The notes under the pieces are model-generated. The model did no database searches and had not been told where the DNA came from. It saw only the letters and a list, made by a program, of their open reading frames with translations. Below are positions 43,265-51,304 of a stretch of DNA of 64,000 nucleotides, in pieces. The position numbers were made by a program, and so were the translations under genes. Within the stretch, counting starts at the first letter, position 1; each line of letters begins with the position of its first letter. Source of the stretch: Microvirga sp052114605 (GTDB lineage Bacteria > Pseudomonadota > Alphaproteobacteria > Rhizobiales > Beijerinckiaceae); NCBI RefSeq assembly GCF_052114605.1, contig NZ_JBFRFB010000005.1, forward strand, positions 265,769 through 329,768, written 5' to 3'.

Positions 43265-44575
43265 ATGCGTTCGGATGACACCATCTTCGCCACTGCCTCC
43301 GGTTACGGCCGGGCCGCCGTGTGCCTCATCCGGATCAGCGGACCAGCCAGCCGTTTGGTTTTGGAGACCCTGGGTGGAAGTCTTCCTACGCCGCGCCAGG
43401 CCGCCGTCCGCATCCTGCGTGAGCCAGGCACGGGAGAACCCTTAGACCAGGCCCTCGTTCTCTGGATGCCGGGACCGAAGAGCTTTACCGGCGAGGATCA
43501 GGCCGAGCTGCATATCCATGGCGGTCTCGCCACCCGCGCAGCGGTGCTCCGCGCCCTCGGCTCAATCCCCGGATGCCGCCCGGCGCAAGCGGGAGAGTTC
43601 ACCCGCCGGGCCTTCCTTAATGGCCGCATGGACCTCTCCCAGGTCGAGGGTCTCGCCGACGTGATCGACGCTGAGACCGAGGCGCAGCGGCGCCAAGCCA
43701 TGCTCCAGCTCGAAGGCCGTCTCGGCAACGCCGCCGAGAGCTGGCGCGAAGGCATCCTCCAGGTCCTCGCTCTTCTGGAAGCGAGCCTCGATTTCTCGGA
43801 CGAGGGCGATGTGCCCGAGGATCTGGAGGCCGATATCCTGGCGCGTATCGACCGGCTTCAGGACGAGATCGGTCGGGCATTGTCCAACCGCAGCGGCGAA
43901 CGTTTGCGTGAGGGGCTGACTGTCGTTCTCGCCGGACCGCCCAATGCAGGCAAGTCGACCCTTCTCAATGCTCTGGCCCAGCGAGACGTGGCGATCGTCT
44001 CCCCCATCGCCGGGACCACCCGCGATGTGATCGAGGTGCGATGTGATCTGGCCGGTCTCCCAGTGATCATCGTCGACACGGCGGGCCTGCGGGAGAGCGG
44101 CGACCTGATCGAGCAGGAGGGCGTATCCCGCGCCCGCGCCCGCGCTCAGGATGCGGATCTCGTCTTGTGGCTCGTTCCGCCGGATGGTGCCGTGACCGGT
44201 GCACCGCTCTCCCGCCGTTTGTTGAAGGTCGGAACCAAGGCTGATTTGAATCGGGTCCGGCACGATTGCGATCTTCTTGTCTCCGCCGCGACCGGGGAGG
44301 GGATTCCCGATCTTATCGACCGTCTTCAGGTGGAAGCGGAAGAAGCCATGAGCCAGGGGGATGCCATTCTCACTCGCGAGCGCCATCGAAAGGCCCTGGA
44401 GCGGGCGCATGCCTGCCTCGTGAATGGACGTGAGCTTCTTGCGACCGCCGGCCCCTTGGAATTGGCGGCTGAAGAGGTTCGTCTTGCTTCGAGGGCTGTT
44501 GGGGAAATCACCGGACGGGTCGATGTCGAGGATGTTCTCGACCGGCTCTTCTCCAGCTTCTGCATTGGCAAGTAA
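43265..44575 (+). CDS. mnmE: tRNA modification GTPase MnmE
   Basis: With MnmG, MnmE installs the carboxymethylaminomethyl group on U34 of certain tRNAs. The 436-residue protein begins DDTIFATASGYGRAAVCLIRISG and has the helical segment HIHGGLATRAAVLRAL. The GTPase domain has P-loop GPPNAGKST near 224-232 and DTAGLRES. It ends with the invariant CIGK containing the catalytic cysteine. mnmG follows after a 198-nt gap that holds a parS site. Confidence 0.97.
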   Translation: MRSDDTIFATASGYGRAAVCLIRISGPASRLVLETLGGSLPTPRQAAVRILREPGTGEPLDQALVLWMPGPKSFTGEDQAELHIHGGLATRAAVLRALGSIPGCRPAQAGEFTRRAFLNGRMDLSQVEGLADVIDAETEAQRRQAMLQLEGRLGNAAESWREGILQVLALLEASLDFSDEGDVPEDLEADILARIDRLQDEIGRALSNRSGERLREGLTVVLAGPPNAGKSTLLNALAQRDVAIVSPIAGTTRDVIEVRCDLAGLPVIIVDTAGLRESGDLIEQEGVSRARARAQDADLVLWLVPPDGAVTGAPLSRRLLKVGTKADLNRVRHDCDLLVSAATGEGIPDLIDRLQVEAEEAMSQGDAILTRERHRKALERAHACLVNGRELLATAGPLELAAEEVRLASRAVGEITGRVDVEDVLDRLFSSFCIGK

Positions 44576-44712
44576 GCGCCGGTCTGGCCCGGTAAGGATA
44601 AAGCGAATCTGTGAGACTCTTCTCGCAGCCTGTTCACGAATCGGTTGATTGGTGCTGAATCCAATCTGCACAGCCTGTGGAGAGCCTGTGTGGAAGCAGT
44701 GGAGAGCGCCGA

Positions 44713-44728
44713 TGTTTCACGTGAAACA
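44713..44728. other. parS centromere site 1 (perfect)
   Basis: The 16-mer TGTTTCACGTGAAACA is identical to the palindromic ParB-binding site defined in Bacillus and conserved across bacteria. It lies in the gap 46 nt before mnmG and about 7.7 kb from the presumed origin. Confidence 0.95.
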
Positions 44729-44773
44729 ATTTGCCCTTTTGACCTCTTCCAGGCGAGGACCTAGACCCCTGCC

Positions 44774-46669
44774 ATGGAGACCTTCGTGAGTCATAATTTC
44801 GATGTGATCGTGGTCGGTGGCGGCCATGCCGGTGCCGAGGCGGCAGCGGCCTCCGCACGCGTGGGCGCGCGCACCGCGCTCGTAACCCACAAACTCACGA
44901 CCATTGGCGCGATGTCCTGTAACCCAGCCATCGGCGGCCTCGGCAAGGGCCATCTCGTGCGCGAAATCGATGCCCTGGACGGCGTCATGGGGCGTATCGC
45001 CGACCAGGCAGGCATCCAGTTTCGCCTGCTCAATCGACGAAAGGGTCCCGCTGTTCGCGGCCCACGCACCCAGGCGGACCGGAAGCTCTATGCCCGTGCC
45101 ATGCAGGCCGAGCTGCATCACACGCCGAACCTTACCATCGTCGAGGGGGAGGCGGATGACATTATCGTACAGGATGGCCGGGTTGCGGCCCTGCTTCTGA
45201 CCGATGGACAGCAGCTCAGGACCGGCGCCGTGGTCATCACCACGGGGACCTTCCTGTCGGGCCTCATTCACATCGGCGAGAAGAAGATTCCTGCAGGCCG
45301 CATGGGTGAGCGTCCTTCGCTCGGCCTACCGAAGACCTTCGCACGGCTTGGCTTTACCCTCGGGCGCCTCAAGACTGGTACCCCGCCGCGCCTCGATGGC
45401 CGCACCATCGATTGGGCCGGCATCGACAAGCAGGCGGCGGATGATGAGCCGGTGCCTTTCTCGCTCCTGACCGAGAAGATCACGACGCCTCAGATCGAGT
45501 GCGGCATCACCCGCACCACGGCTAAGGTCCATGATCTGATCCGGGCTAACCTGCACCGCTCGGCGATGTATTCCGGCGATATCCAAGGCACAGGCCCGCG
45601 CTATTGCCCCTCCATCGAGGACAAGGTGGTGCGCTTCGGCGACCGAGATGGACACCAGATATTCCTGGAGCCGGAAGGCCTTGATGATGTCACCATTTAT
45701 CCCAATGGCATCTCGACCTCTCTCCCGGAGGACGTCCAGCTCGCTTTCCTTAGCGAGATTCCCGGCCTTGAGCGGGTGCGCATGCTCCAGCCGGCTTATG
45801 CCATCGAGTATGATTATGTGGACCCCCGCAATCTGACATCAGGGCTCGAAACCAAGGCCGTGAAGGGCCTGTTCCTGGCTGGTCAGATCAATGGTACGAC
45901 GGGTTATGAAGAGGCGGGCGCCCAAGGCCTCGTCGCCGGCATCAACGCCGCGCGTCGGGCCGATGGCCGGGATAGTGCGGTGTTCGACCGTGCCGAATCC
46001 TATATCGGCGTGCTCATCGACGACCTGATTACACGGGGCGTGAGCGAGCCCTATCGCATGTTCACCTCCCGCTCCGAATACCGCCTCAGCCTGCGCATCG
46101 ATAATGTGGATGAGCGCCTGACGGGCAGGGGCCTTGAGATCGGCTGCGTAGGCTCGAAGCGTGAAGCTCATTTCAAGCACTCGCAAGAGGAGATCCGCTT
46201 CGTCCGCAATAAGCTTCAATCTGTCAGCATGAGCCCGCAGGAAGCGGCACGGCATGGCTTAAATTTGAACCAGGACGGGGTCCGCCGCAGCGCCTATCAG
46301 CTACTGTCTTATCCAAGCATCGGATGGGCCGAGATCACGAAGGCTTGGCCGGAGCTGGAATCCGTCAGTTCCCAGGTGCAGGAGCGGCTGGAAACGGATG
46401 CGACCTATGCCGTGTACCTGGATCGTCAACAGGCCGATATCGCTGCCTATCGCCGAGATGAGGGGATCGTGCTGGAAGAGGCGTTGGACTTCAGTGGTCT
46501 ACCGGGCTTGTCGAACGAGATTAAGGCCAAGCTCGATCTCGTTCGGCCCAAGACTCTCGGCCAAGCCGCCCGCATTGAGGGCATCACACCTGCAGCGCTG
46601 ACGCTTCTGGCAGCACATGCCAAAAAGTCGTCCCGTTTTAGTCGATCCGTCGATTCGGCGGCGTCATGA
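44774..46669 (+). CDS. mnmG: tRNA uridine-5-carboxymethylaminomethyl(34) synthesis enzyme MnmG
   Basis: MnmG (GidA) is the FAD-dependent partner of MnmE. The 631-residue protein has the dinucleotide-binding DVIVVGGGHAGAEAA at 10-24, SCNPAIGGLGKGHLVREIDALDG, GRMGERPSLGLPKTFARLGF and LFLAGQINGTTGYEEAGAQG, all family hallmarks. ATG 44774 is used; GTG 44786 would give a four-residue shorter start. Its stop overlaps the rsmG start in an ATGA. Confidence 0.97.
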   Translation: METFVSHNFDVIVVGGGHAGAEAAAASARVGARTALVTHKLTTIGAMSCNPAIGGLGKGHLVREIDALDGVMGRIADQAGIQFRLLNRRKGPAVRGPRTQADRKLYARAMQAELHHTPNLTIVEGEADDIIVQDGRVAALLLTDGQQLRTGAVVITTGTFLSGLIHIGEKKIPAGRMGERPSLGLPKTFARLGFTLGRLKTGTPPRLDGRTIDWAGIDKQAADDEPVPFSLLTEKITTPQIECGITRTTAKVHDLIRANLHRSAMYSGDIQGTGPRYCPSIEDKVVRFGDRDGHQIFLEPEGLDDVTIYPNGISTSLPEDVQLAFLSEIPGLERVRMLQPAYAIEYDYVDPRNLTSGLETKAVKGLFLAGQINGTTGYEEAGAQGLVAGINAARRADGRDSAVFDRAESYIGVLIDDLITRGVSEPYRMFTSRSEYRLSLRIDNVDERLTGRGLEIGCVGSKREAHFKHSQEEIRFVRNKLQSVSMSPQEAARHGLNLNQDGVRRSAYQLLSYPSIGWAEITKAWPELESVSSQVQERLETDATYAVYLDRQQADIAAYRRDEGIVLEEALDFSGLPGLSNEIKAKLDLVRPKTLGQAARIEGITPAALTLLAAHAKKSSRFSRSVDSAAS

Positions 46670-47289
46670 TGGCAAGCTCTACCACATCGAAGATCGATGT
46701 TTCACGTGAAACACGAGAAAAGCTTGAGCTTCTGGAGCGTGAGCTTCGCCGTTGGCAAAAGGTCAAGAATCTCGTCGGCCCAGCGACCCTCGACCAGATT
46801 TGGGATCGCCATATCGTCGATTCGCTTCAGCTCCTCGACCTCGCGCCTCAAGCCAAGACATGGATCGATCTCGGCTCAGGGGCGGGCTTTCCGGGTCTGG
46901 TCTTGGCCATCGCAGGACAGGAGAGGGGTCTGAAGGTCTATCTCGTCGAGAGCAATTCCCGCAAATGCGCCTTCCTGCGTGAGATTACACGCCTCACAGG
47001 AGCCCAGGCTAGTATCCGTGCGGCTCGTCTAGAAACCGTGATCCCCGGCTTCGTGGGCCAAGCCGATGTGGTCTCCGCCCGTGCGCTCGCCTCATTAACC
47101 CAGCTTCTAGAATGGACTGAACCCATGTTGAAAGCGGGGGCAATTGGCCTCTTTCCTAAAGGGAGGGACGCCGAGATTGAATTGACCGAGGCCCGGAAAA
47201 GGTGGACATTCGAGGCAGATATCCTGCCAAGCCGCACCGATTCCGAAGCCAGGATTCTCCGCATAACTTCCATCGAGAGCCTATCATGA
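46666..47289 (+). CDS. rsmG: 16S rRNA (guanine(527)-N7)-methyltransferase RsmG
   Basis: RsmG (GidB) methylates G527 of 16S rRNA; its loss gives low-level streptomycin resistance. The 207-residue protein has RRWQKVKNLVGPATLDQIWDRHIVDSLQL and the SAM motif WIDLGSGAGFPGLVLAIAG. The codons for DVSRET near residues 11-16 are a perfect parS site, so coding and segregation functions overlap. It overlaps mnmG and parA by 4 nt each. Confidence 0.96.
   Translation: MMASSTTSKIDVSRETREKLELLERELRRWQKVKNLVGPATLDQIWDRHIVDSLQLLDLAPQAKTWIDLGSGAGFPGLVLAIAGQERGLKVYLVESNSRKCAFLREITRLTGAQASIRAARLETVIPGFVGQADVVSARALASLTQLLEWTEPMLKAGAIGLFPKGRDAEIELTEARKRWTFEADILPSRTDSEARILRITSIESLS
46698..46713. other. parS centromere site 2, inside rsmG (perfect)
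   Basis: A second exact TGTTTCACGTGAAACA, within the rsmG reading frame and 1985 bp from site 1. It lies 573 bp upstream of parA, so ParB bound here could also influence parAB expression. Confidence 0.95.
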
Positions 47290-48125
47290 TGACCGACCAC
47301 AGCGGACCTGAAGCTGGAGCGCGTGGGCCTAAGCCCCGTGTGCTTGTGCTTGCCAACCAGAAGGGCGGAGTCGGAAAGACGACCACCGCCATCAATCTCG
47401 GCACCGCCTTGGCGGCCATTGGCGAGAAGGTTCTGATCGTTGATCTCGACCCGCAGGGCAACGCCTCGACCGGTCTGGGCATTGACCGGAAGAACCGTCA
47501 GGTCTCGACCTATCATGTTCTTGCCGGCGAAGCTTCGCTCGCGGAGAGCATTACCGAGACAGTCGTGCCCGGATTATACGTCGCGCCTTCGACGCTCGAC
47601 CTGCTCGGCATTGAATTGGAGATCGCAAGCGAGCGTAACAGGGCTCACAGGCTTCGCTCGGCAATTCAGGCGCTTTGGGGTGAAAAGGTAACGGAACCCT
47701 TTACCTATATTTTAATCGACTGCCCACCTTCGCTAAATCTTTTGACCATCAATGCGCTAACGGCTGCAGACGCGGTTCTAGTGCCCTTGCAATGCGAATT
47801 TTTTGCTCTGGAAGGCCTCAGCCAGCTGCTCAAGACGGTCGAACAGGTCCGTTCCGCACTCAATCCGGAGCTGACGATTCACGGCGTGGTGCTCACCATG
47901 TTCGACCCGCGCAACAATCTGTCGGGGCAGGTCGTGGCCGATGTTCGCCAGTTCATGGGCGACAAGGTTTACGAGACGATGATCCCGCGCAACGTGCGCG
48001 TGTCCGAGGCGCCGTCCCACGGCAAGCCGGTGCTGCTCTACGACATCAAGTGCACAGGCTCTCAGGCCTATCTCCGTTTGGCATCCGAAATCATTCAGCG
48101 CGAACGTTCCCTGCGCGCCGCGTAA
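47286..48125 (+). CDS. parA: Chromosome-partitioning ATPase ParA
   Basis: ParA is the DNA-binding ATPase whose gradient moves ParB-parS complexes and so the origin. The 279-residue Walker-type ATPase has the deviant P-loop KGGVGKTT at 26-33 with signature lysine Lys26, VLIVDLDPQGNAS, and ILIDCPPSLNLLTINAL. It starts at an ATGA overlap with rsmG; the longer frame to 47202 lies inside rsmG and is rejected. parB follows after 18 nt. Confidence 0.97.
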   Translation: MMTDHSGPEAGARGPKPRVLVLANQKGGVGKTTTAINLGTALAAIGEKVLIVDLDPQGNASTGLGIDRKNRQVSTYHVLAGEASLAESITETVVPGLYVAPSTLDLLGIELEIASERNRAHRLRSAIQALWGEKVTEPFTYILIDCPPSLNLLTINALTAADAVLVPLQCEFFALEGLSQLLKTVEQVRSALNPELTIHGVVLTMFDPRNNLSGQVVADVRQFMGDKVYETMIPRNVRVSEAPSHGKPVLLYDIKCTGSQAYLRLASEIIQRERSLRAA

Positions 48126-48143
48126 CAAGAGTTGAGAAGAACA

Positions 48144-49028
48144 ATGGCGAAAGAAGTGAAGTCGTCCCTCGGCCGTGGCCTTGCCGCGTTGATCGGCGAA
48201 GTCGGCGATGAGATCGGCACGATCCAGAGCAACAAAGGTGGGCAGAAGAAGGTGCCTGTCGAGTTCCTCACGCCGAACCCGCGCAATCCGCGAAAAGTTT
48301 TCGAGGATGCGGAGCTGCAGGAATTGACCCAGTCCATCAAAGACCGCGGCATCATTCAGCCCATCGTTGTGCGGCCCGTGCCGAATAAGCACGATTCTTA
48401 TGAGATCGTGGCCGGTGAGCGCCGTTGGCGCGCGTCGCAGAAAGCGGGTTTGCATGAGGTTCCGGTCGTCGTCGTCAATATCGACGACAAGACCTCGCTC
48501 GAATACGCCATTCTCGAAAATGTCCAGCGCGCCGACCTCAATCCCATCGAAGAGGCCGAAGGCTATGCGCGGCTGATGGCCGAATTCTCCTACACGCAGG
48601 AGAACCTGTCGAAGATCATCGGCAAGAGCCGCAGCCACATCGCCAACATGATGCGCCTCACCGACCTGCCCGGTCCGGTGAAGAAGCTCCTCGTCGACCG
48701 CAAGCTCTCCGCCGGTCACGGTCGAGCGCTTCTGGCGGTGAAGGACCCCGCATCGGTGGCGAAACAGGTGATCGATCAGGGGATGAGCGTTCGCCAAGTC
48801 GAGGCCATCGCGCAGACCGACAATGCCGAGCCGACCAAGTTGGAGACCAAGTCTGCCGCGAAGGCGAAAGCCGAGAAGGATCCGGACACCCGTGCCCTCG
48901 AGCGCGTGCTCCAGGACGTCCTGGGCCTCACCGTCTCCATCGACCACAAGAGCAGCGGCGGCGAATTACGTATTCGCTACAAGACCTTGGAACAGCTCGA
49001 CGGCCTCTGCCGGCGGTTGAATCCTTAA
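48144..49028 (+). CDS. parB: Chromosome-partitioning protein ParB
   Basis: ParB is a CTP-dependent clamp that loads at parS and spreads. The 294-residue protein begins with the ParA-stimulating stretch SSLGRGLAALIG. The CTP-binding domain contains GERRWRA at 91-97, the HTH reads SKIIGKSRSHIANMMRL, and the C-terminal dimerisation domain ends LDGLCRRLNP. ATG 48144 is preferred to an upstream in-frame start at 48132. Its two sites at 44.7 and 46.7 kb are within 3.5 kb. Confidence 0.97.
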   Translation: MAKEVKSSLGRGLAALIGEVGDEIGTIQSNKGGQKKVPVEFLTPNPRNPRKVFEDAELQELTQSIKDRGIIQPIVVRPVPNKHDSYEIVAGERRWRASQKAGLHEVPVVVVNIDDKTSLEYAILENVQRADLNPIEEAEGYARLMAEFSYTQENLSKIIGKSRSHIANMMRLTDLPGPVKKLLVDRKLSAGHGRALLAVKDPASVAKQVIDQGMSVRQVEAIAQTDNAEPTKLETKSAAKAKAEKDPDTRALERVLQDVLGLTVSIDHKSSGGELRIRYKTLEQLDGLCRRLNP

Positions 49029-49246
49029 TCCAACAAACCTATCGCAATACTTCCATAGGTTACTTCGCGCAGGATACAGCTGCGGACCAATGGCCTGTAT
49101 TGCTTAATGGCAAAGCAAGAAGCATCGCCTTTTACACAACTGCTGCCTTGGCTAGACAAATAGATTTTCTGTTTCACTAGATACGCTAGATCTAGCTTGG
49201 GTTTAGATTCACACTAATGCTGCGCCCTTCAGCATTCAGGTAATCG

Positions 49247-49693
49247 ATGGCTATTCCATTTAGCGACCCTCAAGTCGAAGCCGCATTCAAAGCGTATCCT
49301 GTTGTTCTCAGAAAGCCATTGCTGCGGGTAAGAGACCTTATTCTTGAAACCGCTTATGACATCGATCTTGTTGGAGAGATCATTGAGACTTTGAAGTGGG
49401 GGCAGCCAGCTTATCTGCCCTCACGACCGAAGGTCGGAACCACCATTAGAGTCGACGCCATGAAGGCAGAGGCTTTGCGCTATGCCGTTTTCTTTCACTG
49501 TCAAACAAGCCTCGTCTCCACATTCCGCGAACTCTATCCGGGCGAATTCACGTTCCAAGACAATCGGGCATTGGTTTTCACAGTTGGCGACGAATTTCCT
49601 ATAGCTCCATTCAAGCATTGCGTGGCGATGGCGTTAACTTATCATCAGGGACGTGGGAGCCGAAATAAGTCTCTGATTGGTCTCGAACAGTAA
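49247..49693 (+). CDS. DUF1801 (YdhG-like) domain protein
   Basis: A 148-residue protein with a DUF1801/YdhG fold: helical start DPQVEAAFKAYPVVLRKPLLRVRDLILETA, then the conserved IIETLKWGQPAYLPSRPKVGTTIR and strands ending ALVFTVGDEFPIAPFKHCVAMALTYH. Function is unknown. Its DNA is more AT-rich than parB and holA on either side, and a 218-nt AT-rich gap precedes it with no structure I can name. Possibly acquired. Confidence 0.82.
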   Translation: MAIPFSDPQVEAAFKAYPVVLRKPLLRVRDLILETAYDIDLVGEIIETLKWGQPAYLPSRPKVGTTIRVDAMKAEALRYAVFFHCQTSLVSTFRELYPGEFTFQDNRALVFTVGDEFPIAPFKHCVAMALTYHQGRGSRNKSLIGLEQ

Positions 49694-49702
49694 TAAGCAA
49701 GT

Positions 49703-50722
49703 TCAGCGCCGCGCCGAGCGCGCGATGTCGAGCAAGGTTTTCGCGGCAATCGTATCGGCGAGATGCGACATGCGCCGGGTTTCGAGCAGGCTTGTCTGCA
49801 GCAAGGTAATTGCCAGTTTCAGCCGCTCGCTCGTCCACTTCTGAAGGTCGCGCTCGACCAGGGGTTTGCGCCTAAAATGCAGGCTGCGCATGGTTTCCAT
49901 GACGGTCGGAATCGGGCGGCCTTCCTCCACAGTGAGCCGGGCCGTGAGCAGCATGAAGGCATGGCGCAGCGCGGCACCGAGTACGACGGAAGCGTGTACG
50001 CCCTCGGCGGCAAGGCGGCGCGAGCCGGTTTCGAGCCCCGTGCCTTCGCCACCGAAAGCCGCATCGACCACCGCATCCATCGCAAGGCTCGATACGTCGC
50101 TCATGATCGCATCGACGTCTTCAAGGGTGATTTCGCGTTGTCCATGCGCGTAGAGCATGAGTTTGGAGAGTTCGCCGCGCGTCGCCAGGCGGTCGCCGCC
50201 GAGGCTGGCGATAAGGGCGGTGCGGGCATCGCGTGAGATCGAAAGGCCGTTGTTTTTCAAGGTGTCGTCGACCACCGTGCCGAGATCGCGGCCGGTATCG
50301 GCATAGCAGGGCAGGGCAAGAGCCTTCTGAGAACGCTCGCAAAGGGTCCGCAGGGGCGAGGATTTCTGAAGGTCACCGCCCTCGATGACAATCACCGTGT
50401 CCTGCAACTCGCCCTTGAGCACCGCATCCACGGCGGGCGCGATGTTGCGCGAGGTGGACTTGATCCAAAGCGCCCGCTTGCCGCCGAACAGGCCCATAGT
50501 GCCCGCCTCGTCGGCCAAACGGCCGGGATCGGAGGCGATGTCGTCTCCATCGATGCGGATGAGCTGGAAGGGATCGGCAGAGTCATCGACCGAGCGTTCC
50601 GCAAGGGCGCGGGCGCGCTCATTGATGAGGCCCATGTCGGGTCCATAGAATAGAAACACGCCGATCTGTGGATTGGGGCGCCGTAGCACCCCTTCCACGT
50701 CACCGGCCTTGACGGCGACCAT
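49703..50722 (-). CDS. holA: DNA polymerase III delta subunit
   Basis: HolA opens the beta clamp within the clamp loader. The 339-residue protein starts MVAVKAGDVEGVLRRPNPQIGVFLFYGPDMGLINERARAL, which is typical. It has the AAA-like domains with SLGGDRLATRGELSKLMLYAHG and the C-terminal LHFRRKPLVERDLQKWTSERL collar segment. It lies 6 nt downstream of lptE, in the order leuS-lptE-holA that is widespread in proteobacteria. Confidence 0.95.
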   Translation of the reverse strand: MVAVKAGDVEGVLRRPNPQIGVFLFYGPDMGLINERARALAERSVDDSADPFQLIRIDGDDIASDPGRLADEAGTMGLFGGKRALWIKSTSRNIAPAVDAVLKGELQDTVIVIEGGDLQKSSPLRTLCERSQKALALPCYADTGRDLGTVVDDTLKNNGLSISRDARTALIASLGGDRLATRGELSKLMLYAHGQREITLEDVDAIMSDVSSLAMDAVVDAAFGGEGTGLETGSRRLAAEGVHASVVLGAALRHAFMLLTARLTVEEGRPIPTVMETMRSLHFRRKPLVERDLQKWTSERLKLAITLLQTSLLETRRMSHLADTIAAKTLLDIARSARR

Positions 50723-50728
50723 AGGCGA

Positions 50729-51304
50729 TCAGCTGCCGGCAGGTGCTGCGGACAGCGTCGCCGCCAGTCTGGTTTTCACTTCTTCCGTCAAGACCTTAGC
50801 CAGACGAACCTCCGCATCGCGTCCTGCACGGATAGAGGCGAAACGCTGCTGGTAGCGGTCATAGGACGTGGTGTTGGTGGCCGATCCTTGGGTGTAGACC
50901 GTCTTCCCGTCCAGGCTCGTCAGGGTATAGGTCAGCGTGCCGTTGACGATGGCCGAGCTGGCGCGGCCCGTTTCCGTATCGACGATGGGTGCACTGATGG
51001 TCCGCGTCAGGGCGAGCCGCAGCTTATAGCGCTTCGGCGTGTCGGAGCCCGAGCCGTTGAGCGCGTAGATCAGCGCGCTGCGCAGATAATGGCCCATCAC
51101 CGCCTGGCTGTCCGGCCAATCGATCTCCGGCACGTCGATGGCGGCGAGCACGGACTGAAGTGATTCGCCTGAGGCCGTCGGGCTGTAGAGTGGCTTGAAG
51201 CAGGCGGACAGGCCGAGCGAGAGGCCTGCCACGAGAGCAAGGCGAGCCAAGGGCTTCAAGGTCAAGGGCTTCTTGGAAAACCCTTTGAGATTAAGCGACG
51301 ACAT
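50729..51304 (-). CDS. lptE: LPS-assembly lipoprotein LptE
   Basis: LptE is the outer-membrane lipoprotein that plugs the LptD barrel. The 191-residue protein has a signal peptide ending in the lipobox LSAC with Cys35, then FKPLYSPTASGE and a domain of strands and helices (VMGHYLRSALIYALNG, RYKLRLALT). Alphaproteobacterial LptE diverges strongly from E. coli, so naming relies also on its place between leuS and holA. The start overlaps the leuS end by 14 nt. Confidence 0.88.
   Translation of the reverse strand: MSSLNLKGFSKKPLTLKPLARLALVAGLSLGLSACFKPLYSPTASGESLQSVLAAIDVPEIDWPDSQAVMGHYLRSALIYALNGSGSDTPKRYKLRLALTRTISAPIVDTETGRASSAIVNGTLTYTLTSLDGKTVYTQGSATNTTSYDRYQQRFASIRAGRDAEVRLAKVLTEEVKTRLAATLSAAPAGS

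Noticed and set aside
49029..49246. AT-rich gap after parB as a possible tRNA or origin element
   Set aside because: No cloverleaf, T-loop GTTCRA pattern, DnaA boxes or GANTC cluster is visible.
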